This document shows, one piece after another, positions 35,383 through 46,433 of a stretch of 64,000 bases of DNA. The notes under the pieces were generated by a model. It had not been told where the DNA came from, did no database searches, and saw only the letters and a program-made list of their open reading frames with translations. A program made the translations under genes and the position numbers. This DNA is from Kribbella voronezhensis (lineage in GTDB: Bacteria; Actinomycetota; Actinomycetes; Propionibacteriales; Kribbellaceae). The DNA lies in assembly GCF_004365175.1 (NCBI RefSeq), contig NZ_SOCE01000002.1, positions 744,001 through 808,000 on the forward strand, written 5' to 3'. Position 1 is the first letter of the stretch, and every line of letters starts with the position of its first letter.

Positions 35383-35973
35383 ATGTTCCAGATTCGAGTG
35401 CACGGTCGCGGTGGTCAGGGCGTGGTGACCACCGCCGAACTGCTGTCCGTCGCGGCTTTTGCCGAAGGACGGCAGGCACAGGCGTTCCCCACCTTCGGGT
35501 CGGAACGCACCGGCGCGCCGGTGGTCGGCTTCTGCCGGATCGACGACCAGCCGATCCGCAGCCACGAGCCGGTGGCGCGCCCCGACGCGGTGCTGATCCA
35601 GGACGCCACCTTGCTGCACCAGGTGGACGTGTTCGACGGACTCGACGCCGGTGGCTATCTGCTGGTCAACACTTCGCGCACATTGCCCGAGCTCGGCCTG
35701 GCGCAGTACGTCGAGCGCTTCGGCCGGAACCAGGTGATGACCGTCCCGGCGACCGAGCTGGCCCTGAAGCATCTGGGCCGGCCGTTGCCGGGCGCAGTAC
35801 TGCTCGGCGCCTTCGCGGCGCTCACCCGGCAGGTCGAGATCGAGTCGGTGCACCAGGCCATCCGCGAACGCTTCTCGGCAGTTGTTGCCGCCGGCAACAT
35901 CGCCGCGGCCGACGAGGCCTACGACTACGTCCGCGCACAGATCAAGGAGTCGGCCCGTGCTGAAGCAGATTGA
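35383..35973 (+). CDS. porG: 2-oxoacid:ferredoxin oxidoreductase gamma subunit
   Basis: 196 residues with the gamma-subunit start FQIRVHGRGGQGVVTTAELL and the AFPTFGSERTGAPV motif. It is part of a multi-subunit, oxygen-sensitive enzyme that oxidises a 2-oxoacid (most likely pyruvate) to acyl-CoA and CO2 and reduces ferredoxin. ATG 35383 is chosen because it starts directly at the conserved domain and has GAGG upstream. The longer frame is antisense to the XRE-PNPOx gene. Overlaps the alpha subunit gene by 17 nt. Confidence 0.9.
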   Translation: MFQIRVHGRGGQGVVTTAELLSVAAFAEGRQAQAFPTFGSERTGAPVVGFCRIDDQPIRSHEPVARPDAVLIQDATLLHQVDVFDGLDAGGYLLVNTSRTLPELGLAQYVERFGRNQVMTVPATELALKHLGRPLPGAVLLGAFAALTRQVEIESVHQAIRERFSAVVAAGNIAAADEAYDYVRAQIKESARAEAD

Positions 35974-37201
35974 GGGTTCCCGCGGTGTGGCGGAGGCGGT
36001 GGCGCTCAGCCGCCCCGAGGTGATCTGCGCCTATCCGATCTCGCCCCAGACGCACATCGTCGAGGCGCTCAGCACGCTGGTGAAGTCGGGTGAGCTGGCG
36101 CCGTGCGAGTTCGTCAACGTCGAGTCCGAGTTCGCGGCGATGTCGGTGGCCATCGGTGCCTCCGCCGCCGGCGCCCGGGCCTACACGGCGACCGCCAGCC
36201 AGGGGTTGCTCTACATGGCCGAGCCGCTCTTCAACGCTTCCGGTCTCGGGCTGCCGATCGTGATGACGGTGGCGAACCGCGCGATCGGGGCTCCGATCAA
36301 CATCTGGAACGACCACAGCGACTCGATGTCGCAGCGCGACTCGGGCTGGATCCAGCTGTACGCCGAGACGAACCAGGAGGCGCTGGATCTGCACATCCAG
36401 GCGTTCCGGATCGCCGAGGAGCTGTCCTTGCCGGTGATGGTCTGCATGGACGGGTTCGTCCTGACCCACGCGGTGGAGCGGGTCGACGTACCGGCCCAGG
36501 AGCAGGTCGACGCGTTCCTGCCGCCGTACGAGCCGCGGCAGGTTCTCGATCCCGAGGACCCGATCTCGATCGGCGCGATGGTCGGCCCCGACGCTTTCAC
36601 CGAGGTCCGCTACCTGGCGCACGACAAGCAGATGCAGGCGCTCGACCTGATCCCGGCGGTGGCCGCCGATTTCGCGGCGGCCTTCGGGCGCGACTCGGGT
36701 GGTCTGGTCCGGCCGTACCGCTGTGACGACGCCGAGACCGTCGTCGTCGCGCTCGGGTCGGTGCTCGGCACGATCAAGGACACCGTCGACGAGTTGCGCG
36801 ACGAGGGGATGAGCATCGGCGTACTCGGTCTGACCTCGTTCCGTCCGTTCCCGCTGGATGCCGTCCGTACGGCGCTCGCTGGCGCGCAGCGGGTCGTCGT
36901 ACTGGAGCGTGCCCTCGCGGTCGGAATCGGCGGCATCGTCGCCGCCAATGTCCGGATGGCGCTGTCGGGCATCTCCTTGCACGGCTACACCGTGATCGCC
37001 GGTCTCGGCGGTCGCGCGATCACCAAGGCATCGCTGACCCGCCTGTTCCACGAGGCGGTCGCCGACAAGCTCGAGCCGCTGACGTTCCTCGACCTCGATC
37101 GCGACCTGGTCGAGCGCGAACTGCGGCGGACCAGGACAACGCGACGGTCCGGGCCGGCGGCGGAGAACCTGCTGCGCGATCTCGGCACCCGAGTCGGTTG
37201 A
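35957..37201 (+). CDS. porA: 2-oxoacid:ferredoxin oxidoreductase alpha subunit
   Basis: 414 residues beginning VLKQIEGSRGVAEAVALSRPEVICAYPISPQTHIVEAL, the alpha-subunit hallmark YPISPQ. Further pattern FVNVESEFAAMSVAIGASAAGARAYTATASQGL also fits. The GTG start at 35957 has AAGGAG upstream and overlaps gamma by 17 nt; the ORF open from 35882 adds only an Arg/Pro-rich shadow. Substrate assignment to pyruvate is inferred from the adjacent pta-ackA genes. Confidence 0.92.
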   Translation: MLKQIEGSRGVAEAVALSRPEVICAYPISPQTHIVEALSTLVKSGELAPCEFVNVESEFAAMSVAIGASAAGARAYTATASQGLLYMAEPLFNASGLGLPIVMTVANRAIGAPINIWNDHSDSMSQRDSGWIQLYAETNQEALDLHIQAFRIAEELSLPVMVCMDGFVLTHAVERVDVPAQEQVDAFLPPYEPRQVLDPEDPISIGAMVGPDAFTEVRYLAHDKQMQALDLIPAVAADFAAAFGRDSGGLVRPYRCDDAETVVVALGSVLGTIKDTVDELRDEGMSIGVLGLTSFRPFPLDAVRTALAGAQRVVVLERALAVGIGGIVAANVRMALSGISLHGYTVIAGLGGRAITKASLTRLFHEAVADKLEPLTFLDLDRDLVERELRRTRTTRRSGPAAENLLRDLGTRVG

Positions 37202-37211
37202 GAGGACAGTC

Positions 37212-38225
37212 ATGGAACGCGTGCGGTTCTACCAGATCGGGAGCTACGCTGCCGGTAACCGGCTGCTGGACGGTGAGCTGCAGACCGTCCAGTCGGACAC
37301 CCACCGGACGAACTCACTCAACTCCGGGCATCGCGCCTGCCAGGGCTGCGGTGAGGCGCTGGGCGCCCGTTACGCCCTGGACGCGGTGATGCGTGCCACC
37401 GGCAACCAGATGGTCGCGGTCAACGCGACCGGCTGCCTGGAGGTGTTCTCCACGCCGTACCCCGAGACCGCCTGGCAGGTTCCCTGGCTGCACTCGCTCT
37501 TCGGCAACGCACCCGCGGTGGCCACCGGCGTCGCCGCCGCGCTCAAGGCGAAGGGACGCACCGACGTACGGGTGGTCGGTCAGGGTGGCGACGGGGGGAC
37601 GGTCGACATCGGCCTGGCCTGTCTGTCGGGCATGTTCGAGCGCAACGACGACGTGCTGTACATCTGCTACGACAACGGGGGCTACATGAACACCGGGGTC
37701 CAGCGGTCCGGCGCGACTCCGCACGGCGCCGCGACGACGACCACCCCGGCTGTCGGGCCCCAGCCGGGCAACGACTTCGGGAAGGGCAAGAACCTGCCCG
37801 CGATCGCGATGGCGCACCGCATCCCGTACGTCGCGACGGCGACGGTGGCGGACCTTCGGGACCTGGAGTACAAGGCGACCCGGGCGATGGAGTTCCGTGG
37901 CGCGCGGTACCTGCACGTCCTGGTGCCCTGCCCGCTCGGCTGGCGGACCGCGTCCAACGAGACCGTCAAGATCGCCCGGCTGGCCACCGAGACCGGGATC
38001 TTCCCCGTCTTCGAGGCGGAGGACGGCGAGGTGGTCGCGGTCTCCAAGATCCGCAAGCGCCGCCCGGTCGGGGACTACCTGCAACCGCAGGGCCGCTTCG
38101 CGCACCTGTTCGGCGCGACGCCGCGCGAGGACGTCATCGCCAAGATCCAGGCCGAGGCGGACCGCAACGTCCGTGTCTTCGGACTGACCGACCCGGAAGT
38201 ACCCGTTCACGGAGTGGTGAGTTAG
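37212..38225 (+). CDS. porB: 2-oxoacid:ferredoxin oxidoreductase beta subunit
   Basis: 337-residue catalytic subunit that binds thiamine diphosphate (GDGGTVDIG at 126-134, with YDNGGYMNTG near 153-162) and one [4Fe-4S] cluster. The likely ligands are Cys43, Cys46 (CQGC), Cys75 (ATGC) and Cys240 (VPCP). It follows the alpha gene by 10 nt and ends directly before the GltD-ferredoxin fusion gene. Porin is not meant by the symbol. No 2-oxoglutarate-specific feature can be read with confidence. Confidence 0.92.
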   Translation: MERVRFYQIGSYAAGNRLLDGELQTVQSDTHRTNSLNSGHRACQGCGEALGARYALDAVMRATGNQMVAVNATGCLEVFSTPYPETAWQVPWLHSLFGNAPAVATGVAAALKAKGRTDVRVVGQGGDGGTVDIGLACLSGMFERNDDVLYICYDNGGYMNTGVQRSGATPHGAATTTTPAVGPQPGNDFGKGKNLPAIAMAHRIPYVATATVADLRDLEYKATRAMEFRGARYLHVLVPCPLGWRTASNETVKIARLATETGIFPVFEAEDGEVVAVSKIRKRRPVGDYLQPQGRFAHLFGATPREDVIAKIQAEADRNVRVFGLTDPEVPVHGVVS

Positions 38226-39863
38226 ATGTCTGAGGCAAGCAAACACGGCCCGCTGCCGTTCGCGATCACCCTCGATCCCGGCTCCAGCCTGGCGAACAAG
38301 ACCGGCTCGTGGCGGACCGAGGCGCCGGCGTACGTCGATCGGCTGCCGCCGTGCAACGACGCCTGCCCGGCGGGGGAGAACATCCAGCAGTGGCTGCACC
38401 ACGCGGAGGAGTCCGGGTACGAGGCGGCCTGGCGCCAGATCATGGCGGACAACCCGTTCCCGGCGGTGATGGGCCGGATCTGCTACCGCCCGTGCGAGAC
38501 GGCCTGCAACCGGGCCATCCTGGACGAGCCGGTCGGCATCAACTCGGTCGAGCGCTTCCTCGGCGACGAGGCGATCAAGCAGGGCTGGACCGTCTCGGTG
38601 GACGCGCCGGCCAGCGGTAAGCACGTCCTCGTCGTGGGGGCCGGGCCTTCCGGGCTTTCTGCGGCGTACCACCTGAGACTGCTCGGCCACGAGGTCACCG
38701 TTCGGGACAGTTGCCCCGAAGCCGGTGGGATGATGCGGTACGGCATCCCGGCCTACCGGCTCCCACGCGACGTCGTCGACGCCGAGATCCAGCGGATCGC
38801 CGACCTCGGCGTACGGTTCGAGCTGAACACCACAGTGACGGACCTGCAGGCCGAGCTGGACGCCTTCGACGCGGTGTTCCTGGCGGTCGGCGCGCACGTC
38901 GGCCGGCGCGCGGACATCCCCGCGGGCGACTCCGCCCGCATCCTCGACGCCGTGTCCGTCCTGGCCGAGGTGGAGCAGGGCGACCAGCCGCTGCTCGGCC
39001 GCCGGGTCGCGATCTACGGCGGCGGGAACACCGCGATGGACATGGCCCGGACCGCGCGCCGGCTCGGCGCCACCGATGCCGTCGTCGTCTACCGGCGAAC
39101 CCGGGACCGGATGCCCGCGCACGAGATCGAGGTCACCGAGGCGCTCGAAGAGGGGGTCCGGATGCGCTGGCTGTCCACGATCACGTACGCCGACGCGGGC
39201 CGGATCACGATCGAGAAGATGAAGCTCGACGAGACCGGGTTCCCCGTTCCGACGGGCGAGTTCGAGGAACTGGAAGCCGACTCGGTCGTGCTCGCGCTCG
39301 GACAACTGTCCGACCTCGCGCTGGTCGAGGGCATGGACGACGTGACGATCACCGACCACGTCGTACAGGTCGGCGCGCACCTGATGACCGGCCACCCGGG
39401 TCTGTTCGCCGGCGGCGACATGGTTCCTTCCGAGCGCACGGCCACGGTCGCCATCGGCCACGGGAAGAAGGCGGCCCGCAACATCGACGCCTGGCTCCGC
39501 GGTACGACGGACCAGCGGCCGCCCCGCCACGACCTGGCGACCTACGAGCGGTTGAACACCTGGTACTACTCGGACGCGCCCGCGACAGTGCGGCCGCGGC
39601 TGGACGTGGCCCGGCGGATCAGCACCTTCGACGAGGTGGTCGGCGGGCTGGACGCGTCGACCGCGGTTTTCGAGGCCCGGCGCTGCATGTCGTGCGGCAA
39701 CTGCCTGGAGTGCGACAACTGCTTCAGCGTCTGCCCGGACAACGCGATCATCAAGCTCGGCGGCGGCAAGTACGAGATCGACCTGGACTTCTGCAAGGGC
39801 TGCGGCCTGTGTGCCGCCGAATGTCCGAGCGGGGTCATCGAGATGTTCCCCGAACGGCTCTGA
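38226..39863 (+). CDS. GltD-like NAD(P)H:FAD oxidoreductase fused to 2[4Fe-4S] ferredoxin domain
   Basis: 545 residues. The N-terminal Fe-S segment has CNDACPAG and CYRPCETACN. The FAD/NAD(P) part (about 125-450) has VVGAGPSGLSAAYHL, YGGGNTAMDMARTARRLG and FAGGDM. The C-terminal ferredoxin domain has CMSCGNCLECDNCFSVCP and CKGCGLCAAECP, enough for two clusters. It would pass electrons from the pyruvate oxidoreductase through its own ferredoxin domain to NAD(P)+, replacing a separate delta subunit. This role is inferred from gene order. The ATG starts right after the beta stop. Confidence 0.87.
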   Translation: MSEASKHGPLPFAITLDPGSSLANKTGSWRTEAPAYVDRLPPCNDACPAGENIQQWLHHAEESGYEAAWRQIMADNPFPAVMGRICYRPCETACNRAILDEPVGINSVERFLGDEAIKQGWTVSVDAPASGKHVLVVGAGPSGLSAAYHLRLLGHEVTVRDSCPEAGGMMRYGIPAYRLPRDVVDAEIQRIADLGVRFELNTTVTDLQAELDAFDAVFLAVGAHVGRRADIPAGDSARILDAVSVLAEVEQGDQPLLGRRVAIYGGGNTAMDMARTARRLGATDAVVVYRRTRDRMPAHEIEVTEALEEGVRMRWLSTITYADAGRITIEKMKLDETGFPVPTGEFEELEADSVVLALGQLSDLALVEGMDDVTITDHVVQVGAHLMTGHPGLFAGGDMVPSERTATVAIGHGKKAARNIDAWLRGTTDQRPPRHDLATYERLNTWYYSDAPATVRPRLDVARRISTFDEVVGGLDASTAVFEARRCMSCGNCLECDNCFSVCPDNAIIKLGGGKYEIDLDFCKGCGLCAAECPSGVIEMFPERL

Positions 39864-39887
39864 CCGGCTTTGACTAGGGTTCGGGGT

Positions 39888-41975
39888 ATGGGAAGCAGCG
39901 TTTACGTCGCATCGGTGGAGGGCTACACAGGTAAGTCGACAGTGGCACTGGGAGTGCTGCAGCAGATGTCGAAGCGGGTCGAGCGGGTGGCTGTGTTCCG
40001 GCCGATCGTGCGCCCGGACACCGCTCTGTACGGCGGGCGCGACTACGTTCTCGACCTGCTCACCTCTCACGACGCCGTCTCGTTGCCGTACGACGAGTGC
40101 ATCGGCGTCACCTATGACGAGGTGCACCGAGACCCCGACGCCGCGCTGGATCGGATCGTCCAGCGGTACCGCGCTGTGGCCGACCGGGGTGATCCCGTGG
40201 TCATCGTCGGCAGCGACTACACCGACGTCGGTACGCCGACCGAGTTCTCCTACAACGCGAGGATCGCCGCCAATCTGGGCGCGCCGGTGCTGCTCGTCCT
40301 GAACGGTTCCGGTCGGGGACCCGAGGACCTCCGCACGTTGACCGACATGGCAGCCGCCGAACTGACGGCGAACCACGGGTCGCTGTTCGCGGTGATAGCC
40401 AACAGGGTGGACGCGGAGCTGCTCGGGCCGACCGTGGCGGCCTTGGCGGATGCCGACGTCCCGGCGTACGCGATCCCGGAGGAGCCGCTGCTCAGTGCGC
40501 CCGCGGTGGCGGATCTGATGAGCGCGGTCGACGGACGGTTGCTCAGTGGTGATCCGCGCTTGCTGTCCCGTGAGGCCAGCGGCCTGGTGGTCGCCGGGAT
40601 GACGATGCCGAACGTGCTCGACAGGCTCTTCGACGGCGCCGCCGTGATCACCGCCGCGGATCGTCCCGAGGTGGTCGTCGGGGTGCTGATGGCCAACGCC
40701 TCGCAGAACTTCCCGCAGATCTCGGCGATCTTCCTCAACGGCGGGTTCGCGTTGCCGCCGCAGATCCTGCGGCTGATCGAGGGCGTCGGCAGCACGATGC
40801 CCATCATCGAGACCGAGCTGGGGACGCATGCGACCTCCACGGCACTGACCGCCGTCCGGGGGCGGCTGACCAAGAACTCGCCGCGCAAGGTCGATACGGC
40901 CCTCGCGCTGTTCGACCAGTACGTCGACGGCGCGGCGCTGCTGGATCGTCTCGCGGTGGCGCGGAGCAGCGCGGTGACGCCGCTGATGTTCGAGCACCAG
41001 TTGATCGACGAGGCCGTTGCCGACCGCAAGCACATCGTGCTGCCGGAGGGCGAGGAGGAGCGAATCCTCCGGGCGGCCGACGTGTTGCTCCGGCGAGGGG
41101 TGGCGCAACTGACGCTGCTCGGCGATCCGGTGCTGATCAGCGCGAAGGCGGCCGGTCTCGGGGTGGACATCTCGGCGGCGCGGATCCTCAGTCCTGGCGA
41201 CGAGGAGCTGGGGGAGCGCTTCGCAGCGGAGTACCACCGGCTGCGCAGACACCGCGGCGTAGAGCTCGACCAAGCGCGCGAACTGGTCAAGGACGTCTCG
41301 TACTTCGGCACGATGATGGTGCAACTCGGTCTGGCCGACGGCATGGTCTCGGGCTCGGTGCACACCACCGCGCACACGATCCGGCCGGCGCTCGAGATCG
41401 TGAAGACGCTGCCCGAGGTCTCCGTCGTCTCCTCGGTCTTCTTCATGTGCCTGGAGAACCAGGTCCTCGTGTACGGCGACTGCGCGGTCAACCCGGATCC
41501 GAGCGCGGAGCAGCTCGCGGACATCGCGATCTCCTCGGCGGCGACCGCGGCGGCCTTCGGTATCGAGCCCCGCGTCGCGATGCTGTCGTACTCCACCGGT
41601 ACGTCGGGGTCCGGGACCGATGTCGAAAAGGTGTCCAAGGCAACCAGCATCATCAGACAGCGCGCTCCGGAGCTGCTGGTGGAAGGACCCATCCAGTACG
41701 ACGCCGCGATCGACAGTGCCGTGGCGAAGACGAAGCTGCCGGAGTCGTCGGTGGCCGGGCGTGCCACCGTCTTCGTGTTTCCCGACCTCAATACCGGCAA
41801 CAACACGTACAAGGCTGTGCAGCGATCCGCGAACGCGGTAGCTGTCGGACCTGTCCTGCAAGGGCTCAAGAAGCCGGTGAACGACCTGTCCCGTGGTGCG
41901 ACCGTGCGCGACATCGTCAACACCGTCGCGATCACGGCCATCCAGGCACAGCAGACCGCTGGAAGGAACCGATGA
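39888..41975 (+). CDS. pta: Phosphate acetyltransferase, three-domain type
   Basis: 695 residues. An N-terminal P-loop/BioD-like domain has VEGYTGKSTVALG at residues about 10-22, then a DRTGG-type middle domain, then the catalytic PTA_PTB domain (from about 365). The last contains LPEGEEERILRAAD and MLSYSTGTSGSGTDVEKV. It converts acetyl-CoA and phosphate to acetyl phosphate. ATG 39888 follows GGTTCGGGGT; the TTG at 39870 is unlikely. It overlaps ackA by 4 nt (ATGA). A gap of 24 nt separates it from the GltD-ferredoxin gene, so it is probably in the same operon. Confidence 0.95.
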   Translation: MGSSVYVASVEGYTGKSTVALGVLQQMSKRVERVAVFRPIVRPDTALYGGRDYVLDLLTSHDAVSLPYDECIGVTYDEVHRDPDAALDRIVQRYRAVADRGDPVVIVGSDYTDVGTPTEFSYNARIAANLGAPVLLVLNGSGRGPEDLRTLTDMAAAELTANHGSLFAVIANRVDAELLGPTVAALADADVPAYAIPEEPLLSAPAVADLMSAVDGRLLSGDPRLLSREASGLVVAGMTMPNVLDRLFDGAAVITAADRPEVVVGVLMANASQNFPQISAIFLNGGFALPPQILRLIEGVGSTMPIIETELGTHATSTALTAVRGRLTKNSPRKVDTALALFDQYVDGAALLDRLAVARSSAVTPLMFEHQLIDEAVADRKHIVLPEGEEERILRAADVLLRRGVAQLTLLGDPVLISAKAAGLGVDISAARILSPGDEELGERFAAEYHRLRRHRGVELDQARELVKDVSYFGTMMVQLGLADGMVSGSVHTTAHTIRPALEIVKTLPEVSVVSSVFFMCLENQVLVYGDCAVNPDPSAEQLADIAISSAATAAAFGIEPRVAMLSYSTGTSGSGTDVEKVSKATSIIRQRAPELLVEGPIQYDAAIDSAVAKTKLPESSVAGRATVFVFPDLNTGNNTYKAVQRSANAVAVGPVLQGLKKPVNDLSRGATVRDIVNTVAITAIQAQQTAGRNR

Positions 41976-43160
41976 GCGCCTACGTCCTGGTGATCAACGC
42001 GGGGTCGTCCTCGCTGAAGTACAGCCTGGTCGACGCCGAGTCCGGTGAGGCCGCGGCGAGCGGCCTGGTGGAGCGGATCGGCGAGAGCGAGGGCCGGCAC
42101 ACGCATCGCGGCCCGCAGGGCGAGACGAGTACGGTGCTGACCGCGTCCTCGCACGAGGAGGCGCTGCGGGCGGCGATCGATGCCTTCGGCACCTATGGAC
42201 CCGCACTGGACCAGGTCGGCATGGTTGCCGTGGGCCACCGTGTCGTGCACGGTGGAACGTACTTCGCCGAGCCGGCCCTGATCGACGACGAGCTGCTCAC
42301 GAGGGTCTCCGAACTGATCTCGCTGGCTCCGTTGCACAACCCGGCCAACCTCGACGGGATGCGGGTGGCACTGCGGCTGTTCCCTGACCTCCCGCAGGTC
42401 GCCGTGTTCGACACGGCCTTCCACCAGACCTTGCCGCCGGCGGCACACACGTACGCGGTACCGCAGGAGTGGGCGACCGAACACGGGGTGCGCCGCTACG
42501 GATTCCACGGCACCTCGCATGCCTTCGTCTCCGCGGAGGCCGCGCGGATGCTGGGCCGGCCCGCGAGCGACGTGAACCTCGTCGTACTCCATCTCGGCAA
42601 CGGCTGCTCGGCGACCGCCGTCCGCGGCGGTGTCTCGGTGGACACCTCGATGGGCATGACTCCGCTCGAGGGCCTCGTGATGGGGACGCGATCCGGCGAC
42701 CTCGACCCGGCGATCCATGCGCACCTGGCGCGCGAACTCGGCTGGTCACTCGACAAGATCGACCACCTGCTGAACTTCGGCTCCGGCCTGAAGGGGCTGG
42801 CCGGCGACAACGACTTCCGCGAGCTGTCCCGCCGCCGCGCGGCCGGCGACGAACGCGCTCAGCTGGCGTTCGACGTCTACTGCTACCGGATCAAGAAGTA
42901 CATCGGCGCGTACTACGCCGCGCTCGGCACCGTCGACGCGATCGTCTTCACCGCCGGCGTAGGCGAACACGACGCGGCCGTCCGCGCAGCTTCCCTCGCC
43001 GATCTCGACCGTCTCGGCATCACGATCGACCCCGACCGCAACACCGCTTCCTCCACCGACGCCCGCCGGATCTCCACCGACGACAGCCCGGTCGCCGTCC
43101 TCGTCGTCCCCACCAACGAGGAATGGCAGATCGCCCGCGAGACCGTCCGCGTGGTCGAGG

Positions 43161-43168
<8 letters not shown>
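41972..43168 (+). CDS. ackA: Acetate kinase
   Basis: 398 residues with the ASKHA motifs VINAGSSSLKYSL, GHRVVHGG, GFHGTSHAFV and LHLGNGCSATAV, and TAGVGEHDAAVR near the end. It makes ATP and acetate from acetyl phosphate, completing a substrate-level phosphorylation route with the ferredoxin oxidoreductase and Pta. ATG 41972 overlaps the pta stop (ATGA). The last 8 nt overlap the convergent pntB gene. Confidence 0.96.
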
Positions 43169-44574
<1,406 letters not shown>

Positions 44575-44582
<8 letters not shown>

Positions 44583-44904
44583 GAGGAGCTCCTTCGGTCC
44601 GGCCGGTGCCGGTCTCGACGGGTTTGCGGGGCCGGAACATGGCGAGCATCCGATCGGTGACGACGTAACCGCCGGCCACGTTCGCGGCCGCGAAGGCAGC
44701 GGCGACGAAGGTCAGCAGGTAGCTGCCGGTGGCCGCGGCCTCGGCGGCGATCGACACGGTGCCGACGATGACGATGCCGTGGATGGCGTTACCGGCCGAC
44801 ATCAACGGCGTGTGCAAGGTGACCGGCACCTTGCTGATCACCTCGATCCCGACCAGGACGGCCAGTACGAACACGGCCAGGTCAGCGAACAGGCTGTAAC
44901 TCAT
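44575..44904 (-). CDS. pntAb: NAD(P) transhydrogenase alpha subunit, membrane part (PntAb)
   Basis: 109 residues with three hydrophobic segments and the PntA C-terminal motif SKVPVTLHTPLMSAGNAIHG. In this split arrangement, the membrane part of the alpha subunit is a separate protein, as in many actinobacteria. ATG 44904 has GGAGG upstream; the frame extends to 44937 but that lies inside the PntAa end. It overlaps PntAa by 23 nt and PntB by 8 nt. Confidence 0.92.
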
Positions 44905-46048
44905 CGTGGTCCTCCGGGGTGACGGTGCGGTGGTCATAGGTCAGGACGACGGCCGCCTGGATCGGATCGTCGAGATCGATCGCCGGCCGGCCGTCGGCGA
45001 GCAGGTGCTCGACGACGCTGACGAGATTGCGCGAGTAGACGAGCGAGGCGGCCGCGGGGATCGTGCCCGCGAGTTCGCCGGCGCCGACGACAGTGACGCC
45101 GTACGCCGTGGCGATCGTCTGGCCCGGTACCGAACCGGCGACATTGCCGCCGAAGCCACTGGAAGCGAGGTCGACGACCACCGATCCGGGCCGCAGTTGC
45201 GCCAGCGCTTCCTCGGTGACGAGGAGGGGTGGCGTCCGGCCCGGCACCTGGGCGGTGGTGATCACGACGTCGTACTTGCCGATCGCCTGGGCCAGTCCGG
45301 TCTGCTGGCGACTTGTCTCGTCCGTAGCGAGTTCCCGGGCATAGCCGCCGCTCCCGCTCGAAGTGATGCCGAGGTCCAGGAACCTCGCTCCCAGCGACTC
45401 GATCTCGCCGCGAGCCTCCGGCCGTACGTCGTAGCCGTGCACGACCGCGCCCAGCCGGGCGGCAGTCGCGATCGCCTGCAGACCCGCGACGCCGGCACCA
45501 AGCACCAGCACCATTGCCGGACGCAACGTTCCGGCGGCCGTCATCAGGAGCGGGAATGCCGACGGGTAGGCCGTGGCGGCAACCAGCACGGCCTTGTAGC
45601 CGGCCAGGTTGGCCTGCGAGGTGAGCGCGTCCATGGCCTGAGCCCTGCTGAGCTTGCGAGGCAGTTCGTCCAGGCTCACGACGGTGACGCCACGTTCGGC
45701 GTACGAACTCATCGCTTCGGTGTCCGAGCGCCTCCCGAGCAGACCGACGAGGATCTGGCCGTCGTGGAGCTCAGCTGCCTGGAGTGGGTGAACACAGGTG
45801 ACGAGGATGCTGTCGGCCAGCACCTCCCGCCTGCTGACGACCCGGGCGCCGGCGGCGGTGTACTCGGCGTCGGTCGCGTACGCGAGTGCGCCCGCGCCGC
45901 TCTCGACCAGTACTTCGGCTCCCGCGGTCACCAGCTTCCGGACCGATTCCGGCATCAACGACACCCGGTGCTCGCCGGGTTGCTCGGCAGGAACCCCCAC
46001 CACCACGGACCATGCCGTGGCGGTGGGGGAGGAGCCAGTGCTGTTCAC
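44882..46048 (-). CDS. pntAa: NAD(P) transhydrogenase alpha subunit, NAD-binding part (PntAa)
   Basis: 388 residues of the alanine dehydrogenase/PntA fold. It shows VGVPAEQPGEHRVSLMPESVRKL at the start and the NAD-binding LVLGAGVAGLQAIATAARLGAVV in the middle. The GTG start at 46048 overlaps the DUF779 stop (GTGA), which decides it against the frame opening at 46282. It is one of three transhydrogenase genes downstream of an aldehyde dehydrogenase. Confidence 0.93.
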   Translation of the reverse strand: MNSTGSSPTATAWSVVVGVPAEQPGEHRVSLMPESVRKLVTAGAEVLVESGAGALAYATDAEYTAAGARVVSRREVLADSILVTCVHPLQAAELHDGQILVGLLGRRSDTEAMSSYAERGVTVVSLDELPRKLSRAQAMDALTSQANLAGYKAVLVAATAYPSAFPLLMTAAGTLRPAMVLVLGAGVAGLQAIATAARLGAVVHGYDVRPEARGEIESLGARFLDLGITSSGSGGYARELATDETSRQQTGLAQAIGKYDVVITTAQVPGRTPPLLVTEEALAQLRPGSVVVDLASSGFGGNVAGSVPGQTIATAYGVTVVGAGELAGTIPAAASLVYSRNLVSVVEHLLADGRPAIDLDDPIQAAVVLTYDHRTVTPEDHDELQPVR

Positions 46049-46413
46049 GATGTCTGCCCTTCTTGGTCTGTACTGCCCGGTGCCGTGTACCGGGTGACGA
46101 AGTGGAGGCCGGGACCTGCCGCCAGCGACAGGCCGTCGGCGTAGCCGGGTTCGACGTCGAGGACGAGATCGGTGTGCGGCCAGGCGTCGAGCTGGCGCTG
46201 ATCGACGTAGACCGGGCAACCGCCGACCTCGCCGACCAGGTTGTCCTGGTCGCCGGTCAGGAACTCGCCGAGTTCGAAGCACATCGGTGCGCTGCCGTCA
46301 CAGCAGCCGCCGGACTGGACGAACATCAGCGGTCCTCGTCGGGCGACGAGGTCGGCTACTGCTCGTTCAGCGGCGGCGGTCGCGGTGACCCGGGGCAGCT
46401 GGGAGCTGTCCAT
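46045..46413 (-). CDS. DUF779 protein
   Basis: 122 residues with the DUF779 core LMFVQSGGCCDGSAPMCF and a C-terminal GLHFVTRY segment. The conserved cysteines (pattern GGCCDG...C) suggest metal binding, but this is not established. DUF779 genes commonly sit next to aldehyde dehydrogenases, as here with a 20-nt gap. ATG 46413 lies directly after the ALDH gene. The stop overlaps PntAa by 4 nt. Confidence 0.88.
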   Translation of the reverse strand: MDSSQLPRVTATAAAERAVADLVARRGPLMFVQSGGCCDGSAPMCFELGEFLTGDQDNLVGEVGGCPVYVDQRQLDAWPHTDLVLDVEPGYADGLSLAAGPGLHFVTRYTAPGSTDQEGQTS

Positions 46414-46433
46414 GGCTGGGCCGGTTCCGGCGC

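Noticed and set aside
37314..41861. Very long open frame of 1515 codons on the minus strand opposite the ferredoxin oxidoreductase, pta and related genes
   Set aside because: It is low-complexity (Arg, Val, His, Asp, Gln-rich) and lies antisense to recognisable enzymes. Such frames are common in high-GC genomes because stop codons are AT-rich.
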